Positions 23,242 to 32,051 of a stretch of DNA of 32,161 nt are shown piece after piece. The stretch is from Gluconobacter potus (GTDB taxonomy: Bacteria; Pseudomonadota; Alphaproteobacteria; Acetobacterales; Acetobacteraceae). A model generated the notes under the pieces. That model ran no database searches. It saw only the letters and a program-made list of their open reading frames with translations, and had not been told where the DNA came from. Within the stretch, counting starts at the first letter, position 1. Every line of letters starts with the position of its first letter. Made by a program: the position numbers and the translations under genes. The stretch covers positions 1 through 32,161 of the forward strand of contig NZ_JABCQF010000017.1 of assembly GCF_015244705.1 (NCBI RefSeq), written 5' to 3'.

Positions 23242-24882
23242 ATGACGTCCGATCGCACTGCATCTTCACTCCCTCCCCTTCTGGATGCGGTTCACAACCG
23301 CGAAACCGCCTTCACGAATGAGGAGCGGCACAAGAATGGTACGCTCGGCCTCCTACCTGACGCCGTCGAAACTCTTGATCGGCAGATGGAGCGCGTCCTG
23401 TGGCAGCTGGACAGCAAGAGCAACGATCTCGAGCGCTTCTTGCATCTGAACGGCTTGTCACAGCGTAACGAAACACTGTTCTTCAAGGTTGTGATGTCCG
23501 ATCCGAAACGCTTTCTTCCGATTGTTTACGATCCGACGATCGCTGATGCCTGCCTTCAGTACAATCGTCTCTTTGAGAGACCACAAGGCCTGTATCTTTC
23601 GTTGCGTCACAAAGGGCATGTGAAAGAGATTCTCGCCAACTGGCCCGAAAAAGATGTGCGCTTCATTTGCGTCAGTTCCGGCGGTCGTATTCTCGGGCTC
23701 GGAGATATTGGCGCCAACGGCATGGGCATTCCGGTGGGCAAGCTGCAACTCTATACAGCCTGCGCCGCCATCCCACCTCAGGGCCTGATGCCGATGTTGC
23801 TGGATATCGGTACGACCAATCAGAAATTGATTGACGATCCACTCTATCTCGGTTTGCGGCAGGCACCCCCATCGTCAGACGAACTCGACGCATTCGTTGA
23901 TGAACTCGTCGCAGCCATTCAAGAGCTTTATCCTCATTGCTGCCTGCATTTTGAAGACTGGAAAGGAGACGATGCTATCCGCCTACTGGCGCGATACCGT
24001 GACAAGATCCTTTGCTATAATGACGACATTCAGGGGACTGCGGCCATTACGATCGCGGGCCTCGACACAGCCTTATCGATCAAGGGTGAGGCGCTGAAAG
24101 AACAACGTATCCTGTTCTACGGCGCAGGTTCTGCTGGGATCGGCATCGCGAATATGATCGTGAGTGCGCTACAGGACGAAGGCCTTTCTGAAACTGATGC
24201 CCGCGCCCGCATTTCCATGATGGATATCAACGGACTGATCGAACCTTCGCGGCAGGATCTTAATCCTTCGCAAAAAGTGTTCGCTCACTCCCATGCAGCG
24301 ACAAAAGATCTTGCAGAAGCCGTCAAATCTATTAAGCCCACTGTCCTGATCGGCGTCAGTACCAACGCGGGTGGCTTCACCGAAGAAGTCGTCCGCACCA
24401 TGGCAAGCATCAACGACAAGCCCGTTATTTTCGCGCTTTCCAATCCCACCGACAAGGCGGAATGCACTGCCGAACAGGCCTATCGCTGGACCGACGGCCG
24501 AGCGCTCTTCGCTGCTGGTGTCCAGTTCGATGATGTTACTTTGAATGGCAAGACGCTAACCCCCGGCCAGGCCAATAATTTTTACATCTTCCCCGCCGTG
24601 GCACTGGCTGTCTGGGCAACACAGGCACGACGCATCACCGACGAGGTCTTTCTCGAGGCGGCCAAGGCAACCGCCGAACAAGTCACAGCAGAACAACGTG
24701 CCCACGGTCTGCTTTTTCCGCCGCAAAAAGATGTCTTACGTGTGGAGATCAACACGGCCATCAAAATCGCGCGTCAAATCTTCAAGTCGGGCCTGGCTCA
24801 GGTCCCTGAACCCGAAGACATCGTGGACTGGATTGAGTCCAAGCTCTACCGTCCGGAATACACATCGGCGAATGGGCAGTAG
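23242..24882 (+). CDS. NAD(P)-dependent malic enzyme (large, about 60-kDa type)
   Basis: This 546-residue oxidative decarboxylase converts malate to pyruvate and CO2. Family features are the early segment NGTLGLLPDAVETLDRQMER, the substrate/metal region RILGLGDIGANGMGIPVGKLQLY, LHFEDWKGDDAIRLLARYRD, the metal-binding CYNDDIQGTAAITIAG, and the nucleotide-binding ILFYGAGSAGIGIANMI. The absence of a phosphotransacetylase tail and the length fit the MaeA/SfcA group. The start at 23242 is chosen because GGAG lies six bases upstream, at ATG 23230 of the same frame. It supplies pyruvate, the substrate of pdc in the same cargo block. Confidence 0.95.
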   Translation: MTSDRTASSLPPLLDAVHNRETAFTNEERHKNGTLGLLPDAVETLDRQMERVLWQLDSKSNDLERFLHLNGLSQRNETLFFKVVMSDPKRFLPIVYDPTIADACLQYNRLFERPQGLYLSLRHKGHVKEILANWPEKDVRFICVSSGGRILGLGDIGANGMGIPVGKLQLYTACAAIPPQGLMPMLLDIGTTNQKLIDDPLYLGLRQAPPSSDELDAFVDELVAAIQELYPHCCLHFEDWKGDDAIRLLARYRDKILCYNDDIQGTAAITIAGLDTALSIKGEALKEQRILFYGAGSAGIGIANMIVSALQDEGLSETDARARISMMDINGLIEPSRQDLNPSQKVFAHSHAATKDLAEAVKSIKPTVLIGVSTNAGGFTEEVVRTMASINDKPVIFALSNPTDKAECTAEQAYRWTDGRALFAAGVQFDDVTLNGKTLTPGQANNFYIFPAVALAVWATQARRITDEVFLEAAKATAEQVTAEQRAHGLLFPPQKDVLRVEINTAIKIARQIFKSGLAQVPEPEDIVDWIESKLYRPEYTSANGQ

Positions 24883-24904
24883 AGTCTACCTCTAGCAACT
24901 GTGT

Positions 24905-24962
24905 TTAAGCGGCGGAGCGAATGCGCCATGGCAGGCCGGTTTTGAGGACGGCATTGGCGATT
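24905..24962 (-). pseudogene. C-terminal remnant of an unknown gene cut by IS5
   Basis: On the minus strand the sequence leaving the IS5 terminus reads P-IANAVLKTGLPWRIRSAA-stop. It looks like the last 18 codons of a real gene whose body was removed at the IS junction at 24963. A molybdopterin-type xanthine/aldehyde dehydrogenase C-terminus (ANA...TG...) is one possibility, but this is too short to assign. Confidence 0.35.
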
Positions 24963-26073
24963 GGAGGGATCGAAGAACCGTTGGTTGATGCGCTTGGCTA
25001 GCGATTTCAGGCTTTTGGCGATTTGATTGAGGGTTTCCGGGGTGACTTTCGCTCTGCGTTTTGAGCAGATCCCGGCCCATCGCCAGTGGGATGGCTACGC
25101 GCTTGCGTTCAACCTCTCGAGGAAGAGGAAGCGGCGCATATTATAGACAATGTTGGCAAGGCCGATCCTCATGGTGGCCCGGGTGATACCGACAGTTCGG
25201 ACGAACAGTCCCGTCTGCGATTTCTGATCGGCAAAGACATGCTCGACGCGGGATCGGATCACGGACTTTCCTGCATTGGACCGCTGGATATGGAGTGGCA
25301 TAGGTTTGAGATGCGGCTTCGTCCTGTGAACCTTCGAGACAAAGCCCTGCTTTGCCATGAAGTCTTCGTTGGCTTTGGAGCGATAGGCCGTGTCTGCCCA
25401 GACGCTTGAGGCCGTATTGGTTTTATCCAGCAGCCCCTCTCTTAATCGCGCACCATCACTGGCGGCGGCGTCCGTCGTCTTCCATTTCCGGATGAACCGA
25501 AACTTCCGGTCGATGGAGACATGGGACTTGTAGCCAAAGAATGGGATAGCCAGATCGCTGGATGGCATGGTTCCATCATCCTGCCGCTTCGGCTTCGTGA
25601 ACTTCAGCGTCCATCGTGCATGCCTGTCCTTGTGGGACAGCTTTGCCGGTTTATCCTGCCAATCCTGTGGGATCCGTCCTTCCCGCAGATCAGTCTTTTC
25701 ATCGTTGGTATTGCGCTGCTTCGGAGCCGCTACCAGCGTGGCATCCAGGATCTGGCCTGACATCGGCAGATAACCAGCATTACGCAGGGTCGTATCAAAG
25801 CGGTTAAACAAAACATCAATTGCTCCCGCCTGGGTCAGACGCTCCCTGAACAGCCAGATGGTTTTGGCATCAGGCACACGCTCCGACAGCCCCAGGCCTA
25901 AAAAGCGCATGAAGGAGAGACGGTCATTGATCAGGTATTCCGTCCGTTCATCGGACAGATTGTTCAGCGTCTGGATGACCAGGATTTTGAACATCAGCAC
26001 CGGATCAAACGGCGGACGACCGCCTTTACTGCCGTCTGCATAGGCCAGCGCTGTATCCAGATCAGGACGAAAT
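24963..26073 (-). mobile_element. IS5-family element, left end missing
   Basis: The right terminus (GGAGGGATCGAAGAACC read inward) is at 24963. The element runs on the minus strand until it is cut at 26073 by an IS407-like element inside the transposase N-terminus. It is collinear with the complete copy at 4737-6080 and very similar to the fragment at 14688-14932, whose right terminus faces this one across the cargo. Confidence 0.92.
25095..26073 (-). pseudogene. IS5-family transposase, N-terminally truncated
   Basis: The reading frame starts within QFRPDLDTALAYADG, about 40 residues into the normal protein, and then runs to the regular end RLNASA. The catalytic regions are intact (GQILDATLV, VWADTAYRS, SRVEHVF), and the 18-residue insertion of the copy at 4814 is absent. 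The apparent ATG at 26099 comes from the adjoining IS and is not a true start. Confidence 0.88.
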
Positions 26074-26099
26074 TGACGTGCCCCCTTTTTTGTATCCAC

Positions 26100-26951
26100 T
26101 CAAAAGGAGAGTTCCCGTTTTTTATGGCTTTGGGTTGATGGGATGACAAGTGTCTCGGGGGCATGCCCCCGAAACACTTGTCTGGCGACCTGATCCGGTG
26201 TCCTGCCACCCAGCTGGGAATGGGGGCGCACCGTATTGTAGTCTTCCCGCCAGTCAGCCAGAACCTGTCGGGCATGGCTGAGAGACGTGAACAGCGTCTC
26301 GTTGAGGCATTCATCCCTCAACCGGCCGTTGAAACTTTCGACAAAGCCGTTCTGTTGCGGTTTCCCGGGGGCGATATAGTGCCATTCAATCTTCATCTCA
26401 TCCGCCCATTTCAGGATGGCATGGGATGTGAACTCCGTACCGTTGTCGCTGACAATCATGAGGGGTTTGCCATATCGTTCTACCAGGGCCGTCAGTTCCC
26501 GCGCCACCCGTCCACCTGATAATGACGTGTCGGCAACCAATGCCAGGTTCTTGCGACTGAAATCGTCGATAACAGCTAGAATGCGGAACCGGCGGCCACA
26601 GATCAGGGCATCCGAGACAAAATCCAGGCTCCAGCGCTGCCCGGGTTCCTGAGGGATGGTCATGGGAGAACGCCTCCCCAGTGCCCTCTTGCGGCCACCC
26701 CGATGGCGGACTTTCAGCCCTTCCTCCTGATAAAGGCGGAACAGCTTCTTGTGATTGGGGCTGAATCCTTCCCGCGCCAGAAGATAACCCAGGCGGCGAT
26801 AGCCAAAGCGGCGTCGTTGGTCCGCCGGTTCCCGTAGGCGCTGGCGCAGGGCAGCATCGTCCGCTCCGGTAGAAACATACCGCGCGACACGCCTGGCAAC
26901 ACCAACAAGCGCACAGGCTCGGCGTTCACTCAGGGCCAGAGCTTCCTGAAT
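26100..26951 (-). pseudogene. IS407-like transposase orfB, 3' part
   Basis: This carries the bulk of orfB after the transposon break. The frame runs from [20 protein letters not shown] through [17 protein letters not shown] to the DDE core: D in [11 protein letters not shown] in IVSDNGTEF and E in [13 protein letters not shown]. Joined to 30768-30811, with one target-duplication copy removed, it gives an uninterrupted 891-base frame (296 residues). The Tn3-family insertion separated it from its start, so it is not expressed as a full transposase. Confidence 0.9.
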
Positions 26952-26989
26952 GGGGTCACGACACGAAAGTGTATTTTACGTACGCTTAG
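26952..26989 (+). repeat. Tn3-family terminal inverted repeat (tnpA end)
   Basis: This 38-base repeat starts GGGG as in Tn3. It matches the other end (30730-30767) with one mismatch. Similarity continues for a further seven bases (GTGAAC after one difference). Confidence 0.93.
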
Positions 26990-27022
26990 GGTGAACACCT
27001 ACAGAACCGCCAGCATTGGGGT

Positions 27023-29980
27023 TCAAGCGACAAGCAGGGATGCAGGCACCCGAAGCGGACGTAACGCGCCCGCTTCGGGCTGCTCATCGACATTCCAGCG
27101 ATAGTCCCCTGTCAGAGAGATATGCTCCCAGCCGAGGGGTGCAATATGCCGCGCCAGGTCATCGGAAATGCCGAGCGTTGCGATGGCAGACTGAAGATAG
27201 CGCGTATTCCATAGGATAACCGCTGCCACCAGCAGGTTTAAACCTGACGCTCGATAAGCCTGATTTTCAAAACGCCGATCCCGCAGTTCACCAAGCTGGT
27301 TGAAGAAGAGCGCCCGAGCCAGCGCATTCCGGGCTTCTCCCTTGTTGAGCCCTGCCTGGGTTCGCCTGCGCAAATCCAGATCCTGTATCCAGTCGAGCAT
27401 GAAAACCGACCGCTCGATCCGGCCAACTTCACGCAAGGCAACAGCCAGACCATTCTGACGGGGATAAGATCCGAGCTTCCGCAGCATAGCCGAAGCCGTC
27501 ACGGTTCCACTCCGAATGGATGTAACGAGACGCAGCAGATCGTCCCAGTATTCCACAATATGGTTGGTATTGATCAGGTCACCGGCCATCCCACCCAGAA
27601 GTTCGCCCGGGTGTTGTCCCGGAAACAGGTGAAGTTTCCGCTCTTTCAGATCCCGTATCCTGGGCGCAAATCGATAACCGAAGAATGGCATCAGCCCGAA
27701 AACATGATCTGACGCCCCACCCGTGTCGGTATAATGCTCTTCAATGGAAAGCCCGTTGGCATGATACAGCAGCCCATCCAGAACATAGGGTGCTTCACCG
27801 GCCGTCGCCGCAATCACCCGGGTCGAAAACGGATCATACTGATCGGAGATGTGGGTGTAGAAACTGACGCCCGGTTCACTGCCATTGCGCGCATTGATAT
27901 CGCTGATCGCAGCGCCTCTGCCACCTGCATGAAACAATTGACCATCACTTGAGGACGATGTGCCGTCTCCCCAGAGTGACGCCAGCGGCAGCCCACGATG
28001 GGCTGCAACCATACGGCCAAGGGCTTCGGCGTATCCGGTCTCGCTGATATGCCAGTCATGCAGATGCGCCAACTGGCGCAGGGTGGCACCCTGACAGGTG
28101 TCGGCCATGCGTGTCAGACCAAGATTAATCCCATCCGCCAGGATCACCGTCAGCAGGGCGTTTTTGTCATCCGCGACACGGCTGGAACGACGATGGGTAA
28201 AGCAGTCGGTGAAGCTGATCCAGCGGTCCACTTCCAGCAGAAGATCAGTAATCTTGATCCGTGGCAGCCGGTCGTAAGCCGCCCGCCTCAACTCTTCCAC
28301 AGCAGGGGGTGTAATTGCTTTCAGAGGCGAAATCACAAGACCATGTGCATCAAGCCGGACCTGTGACAACTCGCCCTTCCTGGCAAGAGCCGTCACCCGG
28401 TTCAGCGCGGTTTCCAGCACTGCACGCCGTTGAGAAAGGAACGTGTCAGCCGTAGCATTGATCGCCAGAGGCAACGGTCCTTGCGCGCGCATCGCTGCAA
28501 ACGTGGCTTCCGGAAGAAGGTAGGTGTCGAATGCGCGGTATTGGCGACTTTCCGTTACCCAGATGTCTCCGGCACGCAGACGCTCGCGCAGCTGGGTCAG
28601 AACACAGAGTTCGTAAGCCTGTCGTATGACTGTTCCCTCTGGCCTGACAAAGCTGTGCCAGGAAGGCGGAATGAAACGGATCGGACAGGAGTCAGGCAAG
28701 CGGCGTTTACCGGTCCGATAGAGGTCTCCAATGATCTGCACCGCCTTCAGTAATCCCTGTACCGTGCGACCACCCTGAAACTGGAACGCGTTCAGGAATG
28801 GACCAATGGCAGGACGAAGAGAGCGATGCCGGTTGATCAGTTCGGCCGTGCGATCAATGGTCTCTGGAGCTGTCAGGGTTTCAGCCCTGCCGATGGCGTC
28901 CTGGAGGCGGGGCCAGTCAATTCCCGTAATGGCAGACAGTGAATCAACACCCTGATCACGCGCCTCAATCAGATGACGGCAGGAGGTTGTCAGCAGACGA
29001 AGCTGGGCCTGCAACGATCGCATGGTGACAATCGCTTTGTCACGGATCCGGTGCTCGGCACGGCGCATCATGCTTCCGAGGAGTTTGTCCATCATTGTGA
29101 GGGTCGCGTCGGTTAGAACCTCCTCAAGTCGGACCCCGGCTGCCACCAGAATGGCGTAACGACGGGATGACCGAAGCTCGGCCAGATGCTGGGGCGTAAT
29201 CCGGGCAGCTTCTTCGCTCAAACGGTCAAAGGCCACACGCGGTATGGTCGTGGCGCGAGCGCTGTCGAGGTTCAGGGATCGTACACACTCCAGGCGTTCC
29301 AGCAATCGCAGGATATTGCGCGCGGCTGGTGACAAGGGCGGGTTACGCAGCCACGAGAGCCAGGAGGCACTGCGATCGCCACGACGCTCCAGCATTTTGT
29401 CCAAACGACAACGGGTTTCCGGCGGCAGATCCCCTGCAAGGACGTCATGGACAAGGTGATCGGCCTGCTGGCGAGCACGGCGCACCAAGGCTTCAATGAC
29501 AGTGACCGACGGCAGGAGAATGCTTCGGCGACGCATCTCGTCAATCAGGATCGCAGCCATGCGGGATGGCTGGGTCACATGATGTGCAATTGGCATCGCG
29601 AAACCGGTCATGTCATGAAATGCCGACCGATCGAAGGTTCGGTAGCCATAACGCTTCATCAGGTGGGCCAGATGGGATCGACGGGTTTCGTCACGACGTC
29701 CGTAATGGGACCAGAGCCCAGGGGACAGGTCGAGCTGCCGCGCAACAAATGACAGAATGGGAGCCGGTGGTGTTTCACCAGATTCCAGCACCCGTCCCGG
29801 CCAGCGCATGTAGAGCATGACCATCGTGAAACCCAATCGGGAGGTTTCTCCGCGGCGGGTTGCGATCAGATCGAAGTCATCCTGGCTGAGTGTAAAATGT
29901 CTCGTGATCTCGCGATCATCGACAGAAGGCTCGTAATGTCGGGCGAGAGCTTCACGGGTCAGAAGACGGCGCCGCGCCAT
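27023..29980 (-). CDS. tnpA: Tn3-family transposase
   Basis: This 985-residue transposase is full length for the family. The N-terminal DUF4158-like part starts MARRRLLTREALARHY. The DDE core is recognisable in SLWGDGTSSSSDGQ (first D), EEHYTDTGGASDHVFGL (second D) and GEARNALARALFFNQLGELRDR (E). The closing segment PLGWEHISLTGDYRW is typical. GGAGA nine bases before the ATG supports the start. It makes the cointegrate that the neighbouring resolvase resolves. The gene ends 34 bases inside the terminal repeat. Confidence 0.96.
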   Translation of the reverse strand: MARRRLLTREALARHYEPSVDDREITRHFTLSQDDFDLIATRRGETSRLGFTMVMLYMRWPGRVLESGETPPAPILSFVARQLDLSPGLWSHYGRRDETRRSHLAHLMKRYGYRTFDRSAFHDMTGFAMPIAHHVTQPSRMAAILIDEMRRRSILLPSVTVIEALVRRARQQADHLVHDVLAGDLPPETRCRLDKMLERRGDRSASWLSWLRNPPLSPAARNILRLLERLECVRSLNLDSARATTIPRVAFDRLSEEAARITPQHLAELRSSRRYAILVAAGVRLEEVLTDATLTMMDKLLGSMMRRAEHRIRDKAIVTMRSLQAQLRLLTTSCRHLIEARDQGVDSLSAITGIDWPRLQDAIGRAETLTAPETIDRTAELINRHRSLRPAIGPFLNAFQFQGGRTVQGLLKAVQIIGDLYRTGKRRLPDSCPIRFIPPSWHSFVRPEGTVIRQAYELCVLTQLRERLRAGDIWVTESRQYRAFDTYLLPEATFAAMRAQGPLPLAINATADTFLSQRRAVLETALNRVTALARKGELSQVRLDAHGLVISPLKAITPPAVEELRRAAYDRLPRIKITDLLLEVDRWISFTDCFTHRRSSRVADDKNALLTVILADGINLGLTRMADTCQGATLRQLAHLHDWHISETGYAEALGRMVAAHRGLPLASLWGDGTSSSSDGQLFHAGGRGAAISDINARNGSEPGVSFYTHISDQYDPFSTRVIAATAGEAPYVLDGLLYHANGLSIEEHYTDTGGASDHVFGLMPFFGYRFAPRIRDLKERKLHLFPGQHPGELLGGMAGDLINTNHIVEYWDDLLRLVTSIRSGTVTASAMLRKLGSYPRQNGLAVALREVGRIERSVFMLDWIQDLDLRRRTQAGLNKGEARNALARALFFNQLGELRDRRFENQAYRASGLNLLVAAVILWNTRYLQSAIATLGISDDLARHIAPLGWEHISLTGDYRWNVDEQPEAGALRPLRVPASLLVA

Positions 29981-30136
29981 GATCGGATGTCTCCTTCATG
30001 TGTCCGGAAGGGGATCGTTGGACGGACTGTCCCGGACAAGTGCAACACGTCATGGAATACAGCCGTGTGCTGTGTCTCATAAAGGTGGTACCATATGTTT
30101 TGCAGTCATGGGGCCTTATACGTTACACTTTCCCGT
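29981..30136. promoter_or_regulatory. tnpA-tnpR divergent spacer, expected res site
   Basis: In Tn3-family elements with divergent genes this spacer holds the res recombination site and both promoters. It contains TGTCCGG (about 29999) and CCGGACA (about 30030) in facing orientation, plus other short repeats. I could not define the three resolvase sites by eye. Confidence 0.5.
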
Positions 30137-30733
30137 ATGACACACATAATGATCGGCTATGCCCGCTGCTCGACGGACAAACAGGATCTCGCGGCCCAGC
30201 ATCAGGAACTGCTCAAACTCGGTGTTTCTGCCGATCGTATTTACACCGACAAGGGCTTCACCGGCACGAACCGGGAAAGGGCCGGCCTTGACCAGGCACT
30301 GGCGGCTGTTCGTAGTGGCGATACTTTGGTCGTACCAAAGCTTGATCGACTGGCCCGCTCTGTCCCTGATGCACGGCTTATTGGCGACAGCCTGGCATCC
30401 CGTGGCGTGAAGCTTCAACTTGGGAACAGTATTCACGATCCGTCTGATCCAATGGGCAAGTTGTTCTTCAACATCCTTGCGACTTTCGCGGAGTTTGAAG
30501 CCGATCTGATCCGGATGCGTACTCGTGAAGGGATGGCCGTTGCACGCGACAAAGGTAAACTACGCGGAAAGAAACCCAAGCTTTCTGAACGTCAGCAAAA
30601 AGAGCTTCGCCGGATGTATGATACCGGCGATTACTCCATCAGCGATCTTTCAGAACTGTTTTCTATTTCTCGGCCAACTGTCTATCGAACTCTCAGCAGA
30701 ACAGCCTCAACGTTCTTGTTGGGTTCACTCTAA
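30137..30733 (+). CDS. tnpR: Serine resolvase of the Tn3-family transposon
   Basis: This 198-residue serine recombinase begins MTHIMIGYARCSTDKQDL, with nucleophile Ser12 in the motif YARCSTDKQ. Further signatures are GFTGTNRERAGLDQAL, VVPKLDRLARSVPDARLI and the E-helix segment ATFAEFEADLIRMRTREGM. A C-terminal helix-turn-helix follows (DYSISDLSELFSISRPTVYRTL). The frame extends to 30095, but the conserved fold begins at this ATG. The TAA stop (30731-30733) is provided by the terminal inverted repeat itself. Confidence 0.95.
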   Translation: MTHIMIGYARCSTDKQDLAAQHQELLKLGVSADRIYTDKGFTGTNRERAGLDQALAAVRSGDTLVVPKLDRLARSVPDARLIGDSLASRGVKLQLGNSIHDPSDPMGKLFFNILATFAEFEADLIRMRTREGMAVARDKGKLRGKKPKLSERQQKELRRMYDTGDYSISDLSELFSISRPTVYRTLSRTASTFLLGSL

Positions 30734-30767
30734 GCGTACGTAAAGTACACTTTCGTGTCGTGACCCC
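30730..30767 (-). repeat. Tn3-family terminal inverted repeat (tnpR end)
   Basis: This is the partner of 26952-26989, with one mismatch over 38 bases. It overlaps the last codons and stop of tnpR. It is followed directly by the second TGAAT. Confidence 0.93.
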
Positions 30768-30811
30768 TGAATGTGTCGGACCGCCTGCCGTTTCGCGACA
30801 GGCGTTACCAC
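30768..30811 (-). pseudogene. IS407-like transposase orfB, 5' stub
   Basis: This holds the first 14 or so codons of orfB, starting GTG at 30811 and overlapping the orfA end ([13 protein letters not shown]). The frame continues at 26946 after the transposon. It belongs with the 3' part at 26100-26951. Confidence 0.85.
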
Positions 30812-31071
30812 TTTTTTCCAACGATCTCCTTCAGCGCCGCATTATCCAGCATGGCATCCGCCAGAAGACGTTTCAGGCGGCTGTTTTCATCTTCCAGCGC
30901 CTTCAGCCGTTTGGCCTCGGATACCTCAAGGCCACCATAACGGGTCTTCCATTTGTAGAAGGTCGCGTCACTGATCCCGTGCTTACGGCAAAGATCAGAG
31001 ACCTTCAGCCCGGATTCCTGTTCCTTCAGGATCCCTATGATCTGCTCTTCCGTAAAACGACTGCGCTTCAT
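30805..31071 (-). CDS. IS407-like transposase orfA
   Basis: This 88-residue DNA-binding subunit starts [21 protein letters not shown]. It has a helix-turn-helix ([24 protein letters not shown]) and a coiled-coil end ([31 protein letters not shown]). It is intact. Alone, without orfB, it may act as a repressor of related elements. Confidence 0.93.
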   Translation of the reverse strand: MKRSRFTEEQIIGILKEQESGLKVSDLCRKHGISDATFYKWKTRYGGLEVSEAKRLKALEDENSRLKRLLADAMLDNAALKEIVGKKW

Positions 31072-31134
31072 CCGTCCGTATCCTTCTCGATCGGACTCTA
31101 CTTTTAAATGGTTATATTTCCGGGGGGCACGTCA

Positions 31135-31188
31135 GCGGATTTGAGCATGCAGACGGATATCCTGAAGGAAGCCCTTGGAAAAAAATGA
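31135..31188 (+). pseudogene. IS3-family orfA, C-terminal remnant
   Basis: The frame reads [21 protein letters not shown], a typical orfA end, and overlaps orfB as ATGA at 31185-31188. The N-terminal helix-turn-helix part is missing. Confidence 0.8.
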
Positions 31189-32012
31189 AGCGGCCAGCCC
31201 AGTGCCGGGAACTGGCCGCACAAGCTGTGGCGCATCATGGGGTCAGCATTGCGCTGACCTGTCGGATTTTTGGGATATCCGAGACCTGCTTTCGCTATCG
31301 TCCGCGACTGGCAGCGGAGAACGACAGGATTGCCGCTCTTCTGGTGGGACTGACCCAGGCTCACAGGAGATGGGGATTTGGTCTGTGTTTCCTGTATCTG
31401 CGCAATGTGCAGGGACAGCTCTGGAATCATAAGCGGGTTTATCGGATCTATCGGGAACTGGAACTCAACCTGCGGATTAAACCCCGCAGGCGTCTGGTTC
31501 GCGAAAAGCCTGAAAAGCTGTCGGTTCCGACCCTTCCCAACAGGGTCTGGTCCATGGATTTTATGGCGGACAGGCTGATGGATGGACGTGCTTTTCGGCT
31601 CCTGAACATTCTGGATGACTTCAATCGTGAAGGACTGGCGATCGAGGTTGATTTTTCCCTGCCAGCCTGTCGGGTTGTCCGCTGTCTGGAACAGGTTATG
31701 GAGTGGCGTGGCAGGCCAGAAGCCATCCGAATGGATAATGGCCCTGAATATGTCAGTCATACGTTGGTTTCATGGGCCGAAAAACAGGGGATTACCCTGA
31801 TCTATACGCAACCGGGTAATCCGCAGCAGAACGCCTATATTGAACGCTACAACAGAACTGTCCGGCAGGAATGGCTGGAGCAGTATTTGTTTGAAAGCAT
31901 TCAGGACGTGCAGGAGGTCGCAACACAATGGCTCTGGACATATAACCATGACAGACCCAACATGGGGAACAGCGGGCTAACCCCCGCCCAGAAACTAAAA
32001 ACAGCTGCCTGA
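31185..32012 (+). CDS. IS3-family transposase orfB
   Basis: This 275-residue integrase-core protein has a complete frame. The N-terminal HTH_21-like part ([19 protein letters not shown] ... [18 protein letters not shown]) is followed by the DDE residues: D in [12 protein letters not shown] in [11 protein letters not shown] and E in [15 protein letters not shown]. Its orfA partner is truncated, so no full OrfAB fusion can be made from this copy. It differs in sequence from the three other IS3-type elements in the window. Confidence 0.93.
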   Translation: MKRPAQCRELAAQAVAHHGVSIALTCRIFGISETCFRYRPRLAAENDRIAALLVGLTQAHRRWGFGLCFLYLRNVQGQLWNHKRVYRIYRELELNLRIKPRRRLVREKPEKLSVPTLPNRVWSMDFMADRLMDGRAFRLLNILDDFNREGLAIEVDFSLPACRVVRCLEQVMEWRGRPEAIRMDNGPEYVSHTLVSWAEKQGITLIYTQPGNPQQNAYIERYNRTVRQEWLEQYLFESIQDVQEVATQWLWTYNHDRPNMGNSGLTPAQKLKTAA

Positions 32013-32051
32013 ATTCTCATTCAATGCCCCACTAAAAATGGGGGGATTACC

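Larger units (their letters stand above)
26952..30767. mobile_element. Cryptic Tn3-family transposon (tnpA and tnpR only)
   Basis: The transposon is 3816 bp, bounded by 38-base inverted repeats beginning GGGGTCACGACACGAAAGTG and ending CTTAG, with one mismatch. A perfect 5-base target duplication, TGAAT, flanks it (26947-26951 and 30768-30772). It contains a Tn3-type transposase, a divergent serine resolvase and the spacer expected to hold the res site. No passenger genes are present. The intact ends, duplication and genes suggest recent insertion. Confidence 0.96.
26074..31134 (-). mobile_element. IS407-like IS3-family element, split by a Tn3-family transposon
   Basis: Both ends carry the inverted repeat TGACGTGCCCCC (26074 rightward, 31134 leftward). 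Removing the transposon and one copy of TGAAT leaves about 1240 bp with orfA and an intact orfB frame, the usual size and layout of IS407-group elements. The flanks differ (AAAT left, GCGG right), so the two sides were not originally one target site. The left side is IS5 sequence and the right side is another IS3 element's orfA. Confidence 0.9.
31135..32051 (+). mobile_element. IS3-family element, left end missing
   Basis: The left part is cut by the IS407-like element at 31134. The remaining element holds the last 17 codons of orfA and a full orfB. It ends near 32051 after CCCCACTAAAAATGGGGGGATTAC, and it interrupts an IS5-family transposase whose sequence resumes at 32052. The exact right border is uncertain by one or two bases. 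Confidence 0.8.

Noticed and set aside
25095-26099. Complete 334-residue transposase starting at 26099
   Set aside because: The first eight or so codons come from the end of the IS407-like element. The IS5 gene is truncated at 26073 relative to the copy at 4814.
26714-26929. 71-residue minus-strand frame in the IS407-like element
   Set aside because: The true orfB runs through here in another frame with continuous family similarity.
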